A stretch of 6,525 nucleotides of DNA from assembly GCA_037142435.1 (NCBI GenBank), contig JBAXAO010000059.1, positions 1 through 6,525 of the forward strand. Direction: 5' to 3'. The notes beneath the pieces were generated by a model, which saw only the letters and a program-made list of their open reading frames with translations, was not told where the DNA came from and did no database searches. The stretch's first letter is position 1, and each line of letters opens with the position of its first letter. Below are positions 1 to 5,093 of this stretch, piece by piece. The DNA is from CAIMZW01 sp037142435 (lineage in GTDB: Bacteria > Actinomycetota > Actinomycetes > Nanopelagicales > Nanopelagicaceae). The translations under genes and the position numbers were made by a program.

Positions 1-1596
1 GGAAGCTGTAACAGTTGCTGCAGAAGCAGCGTTTCCGAAGGTGATTACATCTGCGCCAACAGCAACACCAGTTACGGTGAAGGTTGCAACGCCAGTTGCG
101 CTAGTTACAGCAGATGCTGGAACTGTTGCAACAGTAGTTGTACCTGAAGTTGCATAAACGGTTGCACCGGTAACGGTGGCTCCATTTGCATCAGTTACAG
201 TGACGGTTACAGTGTTTGCACCAACCTGGAAGATTGTTGGGGTATTTGCAACAACATACTTAGCAGCTGCACCGTAGAAAGAAACGGTCTTTGTTGTAAG
301 TAGGAGGGTGCCATCGTAGATCTTGATGGTTGAGGTACCTGAGGTACCGTCGCCGAAGACGCCGAAGTACGAAGCGCTAGCACCAGATGCGTAGTTGATA
401 TTCTTTCCAACAGGAACAGCGGCACCAAGTGTGGTAGCTCCGCCAACGTTTCCTGGACCTGATACAACAGCGGTCAAGGTGTCACCAGTAACACCATTTC
501 CGTTTGCATCAAGCAAGGTAACCAAGATTGTTGCTGCAGCTGAACCAGCGGCAATAACAGCGGTTGATGCAGCGGTAACTGCTACAGCATCAGTGGTTGA
601 AGTTGGAGCAGTGATACCTGAGGCAATGTAACCAGTGGTGGTTGCAGCTGAACCAGCAAGCGTTGTACTTGAAGTGAATGTAACTGTTCCTGAAACAGAA
701 GTACCTGGAACACCAGTGGCGGTTACTACTGGCGTAATTGTTACAGTTGCAGTTCCTGCGACAGCACTTGCAACAGTGATCAATGCTGTGTCGGTGACTG
801 CGGCTGGGCTCCAGATAAATGAACCTGTGTATCCACCAGCGGCCAAAGTTGTGCCGTTCTGGTTGGTGACAGTGCTACCAGTAGAAACGATGGCAGAAAC
901 TGTTCCACCAGTAACGGTGATGTACTGAAGGTTAGTTGCATTGGTTGTGTTGGCGAGCAATGAAACCTTAGCAAATCCGCCAGCAATAGCTGTAAGAGCT
1001 GAACCGGTTGTCGCGATTACACCAATTGCTGCAGGAGTCTGTGAACCGTTCAAGAACTGAACAGTTGTCTTTGTAGCGGTGTAGGTAAAGACGGCAGGCA
1101 CTGCGGTAGCTGCACCGGTACCTGATGGGGTTAATGTGAAGACATAAGTACCAGCAACATCAGGAGTGAATGTATATGTGCTTGTACCTGAAGTAGCGGT
1201 AGCTGCAGTTGTGGTTGTGTACGTTGCAACGTTGGTAGCCAAAGTTGCGGTCGCGTTCACAAGGGTTCCAAGGGTTGCAGAAATGCTAGCCGAGGTGGTT
1301 GCTGAAGCAACATGTGTTCCAGTTAGAGCTGGGGTCACAACGGTTACTCCACCAGCGATTGCGTTTGCTGGAACAACTTCAGCAGCAGTAGCTGTGAATG
1401 AAATTGCGGTACCGACGGCACCGGTTGATGAAACTGCAGAAGTACCTGAGCCAACAATTGTTGAACCCGAGGTAGTAGCAATCGTGACGGTTGAAGCTGT
1501 TGCCGCCGCATTGGCTGCCACGGCTGAAAGTCCGCCGATTGCCAAAGCTGCAGCTGCTACAAGCGCTACGCGCTTAAAAGCTGTCTTTGTAGACAT
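1..1596 (-). CDS. Secreted Thr/Ala/Val-rich surface protein with Ig-like repeats (C-terminus outside window)
   Basis: The frame is open for 532 codons from the ATG at 1596 to the window edge, so the protein is incomplete. Residues 1-30 form a Sec signal peptide: basic start (MSTKTAFKRV), Ala/Leu-rich core, and a likely cleavage site after ANA (28-30). The mature part is very rich in Thr, Ala, Val, Ser and Gly, has no cysteine that I can find and few charged residues, as in S-layer, adhesin or other cell-surface proteins. Two stretches resemble bacterial Ig-like (Big_1/invasin-type) domains: around residues 345-385, with a VTLLDANGNGVTG core, and around 450-520, with VTVTDANGATVTGATV followed by a G-V-A-T-F strand. 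Mature function is inferred: a wall or S-layer-like protein or adhesin. A good ribosome binding site (AAAGGA, 5 bases before ATG) fixes the start. It lies 132 bases downstream of the membrane sigma factor gene on the same strand, so co-transcription or control by it is plausible. Any anchor or sorting signal would lie beyond the window. Confidence 0.85.
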   Translation of the reverse strand, partial: MSTKTAFKRVALVAAAALAIGGLSAVAANAAATASTVTIATTSGSTIVGSGTSAVSSTGAVGTAISFTATAAEVVPANAIAGGVTVVTPALTGTHVASATTSASISATLGTLVNATATLATNVATYTTTTAATATSGTSTYTFTPDVAGTYVFTLTPSGTGAATAVPAVFTYTATKTTVQFLNGSQTPAAIGVIATTGSALTAIAGGFAKVSLLANTTNATNLQYITVTGGTVSAIVSTGSTVTNQNGTTLAAGGYTGSFIWSPAAVTDTALITVASAVAGTATVTITPVVTATGVPGTSVSGTVTFTSSTTLAGSAATTTGYIASGITAPTSTTDAVAVTAASTAVIAAGSAAATILVTLLDANGNGVTGDTLTAVVSGPGNVGGATTLGAAVPVGKNINYASGASASYFGVFGDGTSGTSTIKIYDGTLLLTTKTVSFYGAAAKYVVANTPTIFQVGANTVTVTVTDANGATVTGATVYATSGTTTVATVPASAVTSATGVATFTVTGVAVGADVITFGNAASAATVTAS

Positions 1597-1601
1597 TATT
1601 T

Positions 1602-1607
1602 TCCTTT
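1602..1607 (-). promoter_or_regulatory. Ribosome binding site of the surface protein gene
   Basis: AAAGGA on the minus strand ends 5 bases before the ATG at 1596. It sits in the 18-base stretch (1597-1614) left unpaired between the last leader hairpin and the start codon, so it should be accessible to ribosomes. Confidence 0.8.
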
Positions 1608-1614
1608 CGATAGT

Positions 1615-1705
1615 CGCAGTTGGGACCATCCCATCTGCGGCTTTGAGATGAGTCGCACGTGCTGACACATCTCGATTCCAAAGCAGTATCCGGACTGCGT
1701 TGGAA
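1615..1705 (-). promoter_or_regulatory. Three tandem imperfect hairpins in the surface protein leader
   Basis: The gap between the sigma factor stop and the surface protein start contains three back-to-back inverted repeats, each with exactly one internal 1x1 mismatch. Hairpin C (1676-1705) has arms TTCCAA + GCAGT with a 6-base loop. Hairpin B (1645-1673) has arms GAGATG + GTC with a 9-base loop containing the palindrome GCACGTGC. Hairpin A (1615-1639) has arms CGCAG + TGGGA with a 3-base loop. None is followed by a U-run on the minus strand, so they do not look like ordinary intrinsic terminators. They could stabilise or process the mRNA of a highly expressed surface protein, set a different level from the upstream sigma gene, or bind a regulator. 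The pairing is seen directly; the role is inferred. Confidence 0.65.
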
Positions 1706-1728
1706 ACTTGGTTGCGGGAGCGCTTCAT

Positions 1729-3165
1729 TTATTTGGCTCCCTTTGTTGTTACCTCAATGGCCTGAGCCAAGATCTGAGATTTAGTTGGGTTAAGAAGGAT
1801 TCGGGTGATGATCTGGGTTGGGGCGGCAGTTACATCTACGCCTTTTTGGGTTGGGATGATCAGGCCAGAATCAAGAAGAGAATCAACAGCCATGGTGGCG
1901 GTAACTAAGTAGGTACCGTCATCTTGACGAACGATGTCAGTGGAGGTTGATGAAAGAAGAAGTGGGTTCCATGAGTGGTTGATCGAGACCGATGCAGCAA
2001 CGGAGTAAGTAGTACCGGATCCGTTGACCACGAAGGTCTGATCAAGCAGAACGTTGATCGCGTTGGCGTCATAACTCATGGCGTTGGTGTGAAGGGTTAA
2101 ACCATCGGCGGTAAGGATTGGATCTGGGTGACCGACGATGATGCGGCCGGTGTGGCCAGCGTTATCGGTGGCGGTGAAACCGGTTGGGACGCCATCATGG
2201 TTAAGACCAGCAAAAGAAAGAGTTGGAATCTTGGCATCAACGGTTTGTACTTGCGATGCAGCTTTCTTTGCAGCCAATTGAGCAGCAGTTGCAGCAGCGG
2301 AAGGTGTTGATGAAGACGAAGATGAAAGTGAAGGGGTTGCGGCAGCAACTGATGGCGTTACATCAGAAGGTGTTGTGCCAGCGGCAGTAGTGATGGTGTT
2401 GGTGGTGCTGACTTCGTGGCCAGTAACAGAGTTAAAGCCAAGGAAGGCAACCAAAAGAATTAGAAGTGAGAGCGCAGCTTTGGAAGATTTCTTCGCAAGC
2501 TCGGCAGCTTTCTTGTAGCTGGTTGAAAGTAGATCAAGAGCAGTAAGACCACGCTCTTCGTCGATGATCATTTCGGAAAGGATGCGACGCAATGAGGTGC
2601 GAGCGCGAGAAACAGTGTGGCGAACAGCGGACTCTTTGATATTGAGAGTCGATGCGATCTCTTCGGTGGTGCGGCCTTCCATCTCCCACATGACCAAAGC
2701 GGTGCGCTCGGCTGGGGAAAGTAGGGCAAGGGCTTGACGGACGATTGCGGCATCGTCGGCGGCGATAAGTTCGGCGGAGAAGTCACCCTTGTCTTGCCAG
2801 GTGGCTTCAACTTCGGCTTGGGCATCATCTAGAACAACCAAGTTTGGTCGACGGCCTTCGATACGGAAGAGGTCGATGCAGAGGTTTTCGATGGTGCGGT
2901 GCAGGTAAGCGATGGCGTGCTCTTCGGAATTAATCTCCGGTGCGGCCAACATGAATTTGATCAGCGCATCTTGGACGACCTCGTCCGCGCGGGTGGAATC
3001 CTTCAGGATTCGGCTGGCATGAGCGTGAAGTTCGCTGCGGTGGCTGGTGTAGAAGCTTCCGAGGTCAGCAACAGACCAGGAACGAGGTGACTCGTTCGAA
3101 GGAGTGATGACTGTCTTCACTGAATTTGCCTGCCTTAAATCATTTGTTACAGAGGCAGTCGTCAC
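1729..3165 (-). CDS. Membrane-tethered ECF-type RNA polymerase sigma factor with extracytoplasmic C-terminal domain
   Basis: The 478-aa protein joins a sigma factor to a membrane-anchored outer domain. Residues about 35-106 match sigma region 2 (core binding and -10 recognition), including the ADEVVQDALIKF segment and the LHRTIENLCIDLFR helix. Residues about 145-196 match region 4 (-35 recognition helix-turn-helix), with LSPAERTALVMWEMEGRTTE and IKESAVRHTVSRAR. Sigma regions 1.1 and 3 are absent, as in ECF factors. Residues about 230-248 (ALSLLILLVAFLGF) form one membrane helix preceded by AKKSSK, which predicts N-terminus inside and C-terminus outside. Then come a Ser/Thr/Ala/Pro-rich linker (about 250-308, with a run of six serines) and a 170-residue Cys-free domain that I do not recognise. 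The usual ECF factor is about 170-200 aa, so more than half of this protein is extra. The start is GTG at 3165, with in-frame stops just upstream; a GTG at 3120 (residue 16) has a better ribosome site (GGCAGG, 8-base gap). No separate anti-sigma gene is seen beside it, which suggests control by its own outer domain, perhaps with proteolytic release. Confidence 0.85.
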   Translation of the reverse strand: MTTASVTNDLRQANSVKTVITPSNESPRSWSVADLGSFYTSHRSELHAHASRILKDSTRADEVVQDALIKFMLAAPEINSEEHAIAYLHRTIENLCIDLFRIEGRRPNLVVLDDAQAEVEATWQDKGDFSAELIAADDAAIVRQALALLSPAERTALVMWEMEGRTTEEIASTLNIKESAVRHTVSRARTSLRRILSEMIIDEERGLTALDLLSTSYKKAAELAKKSSKAALSLLILLVAFLGFNSVTGHEVSTTNTITTAAGTTPSDVTPSVAAATPSLSSSSSSTPSAAATAAQLAAKKAASQVQTVDAKIPTLSFAGLNHDGVPTGFTATDNAGHTGRIIVGHPDPILTADGLTLHTNAMSYDANAINVLLDQTFVVNGSGTTYSVAASVSINHSWNPLLLSSTSTDIVRQDDGTYLVTATMAVDSLLDSGLIIPTQKGVDVTAAPTQIITRILLNPTKSQILAQAIEVTTKGAK

Positions 3166-3198
3166 TGCTTCTATTGGCTACTACGAATCGAGCGCTCG

Positions 3199-3220
3199 TT
3201 TGTCGCGGAGAGCCGACAAA
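3199..3220. repeat. 7-bp inverted repeat upstream of the sigma factor gene
   Basis: TTTGTCG (3199-3205) and CGACAAA (3214-3220) are perfect inverted arms around an 8-base spacer, 34-55 bases before the GTG at 3165. The size and position fit an operator or a leader hairpin of the sigma gene. I cannot assign a binding protein, and no convincing -10/-35 pair is visible nearby. Confidence 0.4.
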
Positions 3221-3241
3221 TCGGACATTTTCTGCGGATCT

Positions 3242-3269
3242 GAGCGTGAGGGGAGGTGCTTTTACGCTC
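3242..3269. repeat. 6-bp inverted repeat in the sigma factor upstream region
   Basis: GAGCGT (3242-3247) and ACGCTC (3264-3269) are perfect inverted arms with a 16-base spacer. It is the second inverted repeat between the small ORF and the sigma gene. On its own it is weak and could be chance. Confidence 0.25.
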
Positions 3270-3367
3270 CAAATCGATCTTTCATGTGTAAGCCTAGAGC
3301 GTTACCGGGGCGTAATAAGAGATATTTATTGTGGATCCGCTGGGAGTTTTTACCCTTAAGCGCTAGA

Positions 3368-3415
3368 AAGCCCCGCCGCCGGAGCCAGATGGTGATTTCT
3401 CCGATTGCAGGGCTT
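3368..3415 (-). terminator. Large stem-loop, possible terminator of the small upstream ORF
   Basis: On the minus strand a 9-bp outer stem (AAGCCCTGC with GCGGGGCTT, one U-G pair), a symmetric 3x3 internal loop and a 5-bp inner stem (CGGAG with CTCCG) enclose a 14-base loop. The outer stem is fully paired only on the minus strand (it has a C-A mismatch on the plus strand). The descending arm runs into CTTTCT, a short U-rich stretch, 45 bases after the stop of the 42-codon ORF. That favours a terminator separating this ORF from the sigma gene, but the weak U-tract and large loop leave room for a structured leader RNA instead. Confidence 0.4.
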
Positions 3416-3459
3416 AGCAGGTGTCTAGCCTTCGTGCGTATTGCGGTGAAAAGTTAGGG

Positions 3460-3588
3460 TTAAGCGACCGCTTCAGCGGTTAAAAGGGCTTCGATCTGAG
3501 CGATCATGTGCCACTTATCAGCGTCAGAGAGCTGGTTCCAGTCTTCGACTTGGTTTTCTACGGCTTCTAATTCCAATATGTTGATCAT
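3460..3588 (-). CDS. Small acidic hypothetical protein, 42 aa
   Basis: An ATG at 3588 opens a 42-codon frame ending in TAA at 3460-3462. The peptide begins MINILELEAVENQVEDW and continues with LSDADKWHMIAQIEALL. It is acidic, has two tryptophans and should be largely helical. It shows no signal peptide or membrane segment. I do not recognise a family. Its coding look (third-position choices, amphipathic helix pattern, heterogeneous composition) argues for a real gene. There is no Shine-Dalgarno sequence; instead TACAAT lies 6 bases before ATG, fitting a leaderless transcript. It diverges from the acetyltransferase gene across a 202-base gap. It lies upstream of the sigma gene on the same strand but is separated from it by 294 bases and a stem-loop, so an operon is uncertain. 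Confidence 0.6.
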   Translation of the reverse strand: MINILELEAVENQVEDWNQLSDADKWHMIAQIEALLTAEAVA

Positions 3589-3594
3589 GGTTTA

Positions 3595-3600
3595 ATTGTA
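3595..3600 (-). promoter_or_regulatory. Candidate -10 box for leaderless transcription of the small ORF
   Basis: TACAAT on the minus strand is followed by six bases (TAAACC) and then the ATG at 3588, so transcription would start at or next to the A of ATG. No good -35 hexamer lies 16-18 bases upstream (TTCGCG at best). The assignment rests on the -10 match and the lack of a ribosome binding site. Confidence 0.45.
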
Positions 3601-3778
3601 ACGGAAATGTTATAAAGCGCGAACTGGAATTAGAGATTCTTCCTGTCTAGTGGGTCACCCCCACGCCGCCCGCCAATTGCCTCTTATGACGCCTTTTTGG
3701 CGCTTGGTGCTGGCTCTCCTTTGGCTCAAATAGGGGGTAATCGGCATCAATCCTCTTAAGTGAGCGTTGACACGCGGC
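3601..3778. other. Divergent intergenic region with small inverted repeats
   Basis: This is the upstream region shared by the minus-strand small ORF and the plus-strand acetyltransferase. It holds a short hairpin, GTGGG/CCCAC with a 5-base loop (3650-3664), and another, CGCC-TTTTT-GGCG (3690-3702). TTGACA at 3767-3772 matches a -35 consensus, but any -10 at normal spacing would fall on the acetyltransferase start codon, so it is probably not used that way. I see no RNA gene or longer ORF here. Confidence 0.4.
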
Positions 3779-3784
3779 TAACCT
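3779..3784 (+). promoter_or_regulatory. Candidate -10 box for leaderless transcription of the acetyltransferase gene
   Basis: TAACCT is followed by six bases (GCACAA) and then the ATG at 3791. There is no Shine-Dalgarno sequence in front of that ATG. A weak -35 (TTAAGT, 3756-3761) sits 17 bases upstream. The layout matches the one before the 42-codon ORF. Confidence 0.35.
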
Positions 3785-3790
3785 GCACAA

Positions 3791-4615
3791 ATGAATCAGA
3801 AGGAGAAGGCCCGGATCGTTGAATCGGCCGAGGCGGCCTATTTGGCGGCCACCTTTGCCGCCGCTCCTGCCGATGTTGCCGCCGAGCTTGGGATGACGGT
3901 CTTCCAGATGTGGGGCGGGGTGGCCGCGATCATGGCCAACGATCCTTCCGGCGGATTTTGGTCGCGCACGCTCGGCATCGGGATCGATCGGCCCATTTCC
4001 ACGGACTTTCTCGAGGCGATTGATTCCTTATATTTGGCGAACGGCGGAAAATCCAATTTATTGCAGATCAGCCCGATCGCTCAGCCGGTTAATTGGGAAG
4101 ATTTGGTGGAGGCGGCCGGCTATACCCGTGGGCGGACCTGGGTAAAGCTGCTTCGGGAGCTAAATGACCTGCCAGAAGTGGAAAGTTCGCTGCAGGTTCG
4201 CGAATTGGGCGTTGAAGATGCGCCGTTATATGGCCAAACCTACTGGGCGGGTTTTGGAATGACCCATCCGGTCTTTGAGAAGTGGATGAATGGCCATCTG
4301 GGACGCGAGGATTGGCGCCACTTTGGTGCTTTTGATGGCGTCACCATGGTGGGCGTTGGCGCAATGTACCTACGCGGGGATGTGGCTTGTTTGTCAGGGG
4401 CCTCGACTTTAGAGGCCTACCGTGGGCGCGGGGCACAGAGCGCGTTGATGGTGGCTCGGTTAAATGCCGCGGCCGAAATGGATTTAAGTTGGGCGAGCAC
4501 GGAGACCGCCAGCGAAGCCGATGGAGCGCCTAATCATTCGCTGCGCAATATGCAGCGGTTGGGCTTTGAGGTTGTTTATGAGCGTTATAACTGGCGCAAG
4601 GCGTACGTCTCCTAA
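3791..4615 (+). CDS. GNAT family N-acetyltransferase
   Basis: The 274-aa protein is a probable acetyl-CoA dependent N-acyltransferase. The C-terminal GNAT fold (about residues 135-270) carries the acetyl-CoA pyrophosphate-binding motif A, TLEAYRGRGAQSALM (206-220), where RGRGAQ fits the Q/R-x-x-G-x-G/A signature, and a motif B-like NHSLRNMQRLGFEVVYER (248-265). The N-terminal part (about 1-130), with SRTLGIGIDRPIS and later EAAGYTRGRTWVKLLR, resembles the N-terminal half found in longer two-part GNAT proteins. The acceptor substrate cannot be told; it may be a small molecule such as an antibiotic or amine, or a protein. No signal peptide or membrane segment is seen. The start at 3791 is the first in-frame ATG; no ribosome site precedes it, consistent with leaderless translation. 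The gene is clearly richer in G+C (many GCC, GGC and GCG codons) than the thioredoxin and transporter genes that follow, hinting at different codon pressure or a separate origin. It ends 93 bases before the thioredoxin start. Confidence 0.8.
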   Translation: MNQKEKARIVESAEAAYLAATFAAAPADVAAELGMTVFQMWGGVAAIMANDPSGGFWSRTLGIGIDRPISTDFLEAIDSLYLANGGKSNLLQISPIAQPVNWEDLVEAAGYTRGRTWVKLLRELNDLPEVESSLQVRELGVEDAPLYGQTYWAGFGMTHPVFEKWMNGHLGREDWRHFGAFDGVTMVGVGAMYLRGDVACLSGASTLEAYRGRGAQSALMVARLNAAAEMDLSWASTETASEADGAPNHSLRNMQRLGFEVVYERYNWRKAYVS

Positions 4616-4661
4616 TTTCTGGGCATAAATCCGAGCCCGCTGAGGTTGCAATAATTAGGTG

Positions 4662-4675
4662 TGGTCATTTGACCA
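4662..4675. promoter_or_regulatory. Short palindrome upstream of the thioredoxin gene
   Basis: TGGTCA-TT-TGACCA is a perfect 6-bp inverted repeat with a 2-base centre, 33-46 bases before the thioredoxin ATG. Its size suits a dimeric repressor or activator site, and AT-rich sequence on both sides could hold a promoter, though I cannot fix a -10/-35 pair. The regulator is unknown. Confidence 0.35.
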
Positions 4676-4696
4676 ACAATTTTTGAATTGAGCTGC

Positions 4697-4703
4697 GAAG
4701 GAG
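4697..4703 (+). promoter_or_regulatory. Ribosome binding site that fixes the thioredoxin start
   Basis: GAAGGAG lies 5 bases before the ATG at 4709. It excludes the longer reading from the TTG at 4688, whose first codons would be made from this site, and favours ATG over the adjacent in-frame GTG at 4706. Confidence 0.85.
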
Positions 4704-4708
4704 CTGTG

Positions 4709-5086
4709 ATGGCAACGGTTGAATTGACTGAGGAATTATTTGAAACGACCGTTATGAAAGATGGCATCGTCTTCGTAGATTTCTGGGCAGCATGGTGTGG
4801 TCCCTGTCGGATGTTCGGGCCAATCTTTGAAAAGGCCTCTGAAAAATATCCCGATATTACTTTTGGCAAAGTTGATACCGAAGCAGAGCAACAGTTGGCT
4901 GGAATGGCCGGGATTAGTTCGATTCCAACCTTGATGGCCTTTCGCGATGGCGTCTTATTGTTCAATCAAGCCGGTGCGCTACCCGAGCCTAACTTCGAAG
5001 AGTTGATCCAAGCCGTGTTGAAGGTTGATATGGAATCGGTAAAGGCCGAGATTGCAGCCAAGACAGCAGGCACCGAGGCAATATAG
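4709..5086 (+). CDS. Thioredoxin
   Basis: The 125-aa cytoplasmic thiol-disulfide oxidoreductase reduces disulfides in target proteins using a redox-active cysteine pair. The active site WCGPC is at residues 29-33 (Cys30, Cys33), in the classic context VDFWAAWCGPCRMF. The buried Asp is in FVDFW (residue 24), and the cis-proline follows in SIPTL (Pro73). VDTEAEQQLA and the GALPEPNFEELI tail are typical of an actinobacterial thioredoxin branch that is slightly longer than E. coli TrxA (about 109 aa), with a charged Ala/Lys/Glu C-terminal extension (about 106-125). No signal peptide is present. The start is set by a strong ribosome site. The BenE-family transporter gene begins 7 bases after the stop, so the two are probably co-transcribed, although a functional link is not obvious. 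Which electron donor (thioredoxin reductase or other) serves it cannot be told here. Confidence 0.93.
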   Translation: MATVELTEELFETTVMKDGIVFVDFWAAWCGPCRMFGPIFEKASEKYPDITFGKVDTEAEQQLAGMAGISSIPTLMAFRDGVLLFNQAGALPEPNFEELIQAVLKVDMESVKAEIAAKTAGTEAI

Positions 5087-5087
5087 T
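5082..5087 (+). promoter_or_regulatory. Candidate -10 box overlapping the thioredoxin stop codon
   Basis: TATAGT overlaps the TAG stop of the thioredoxin gene and is followed by six bases (TTTGCA) and the transporter ATG at 5094. The transporter has no Shine-Dalgarno sequence. This layout would allow an internal leaderless promoter in addition to read-through from upstream. No good -35 is present (CAAGAC at 17-base spacing), so the hexamer may be chance. Confidence 0.3.
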
Positions 5088-5093
5088 TTTGCA

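Noticed and set aside
395..1651. Plus-strand open frames rich in Val/Ala/Thr (395-631, 635-928, 1166-1651)
   Set aside because: They are antisense to the continuous surface protein frame, and their composition simply mirrors its Thr/Ala/Val codons. They have no plausible starts or ribosome sites.
3104..3457. Plus-strand frames of 117 and 77 codons over the sigma upstream region
   Set aside because: Their sequence is Arg/Ser/Cys-rich without family resemblance, they overlap the sigma start, and there is no ribosome site. The inverted repeats explain the region better.
3767..3772. TTGACA as the -35 box of the acetyltransferase gene
   Set aside because: A -10 at 16-18 bases would lie on the start codon, giving a transcript lacking the ATG.
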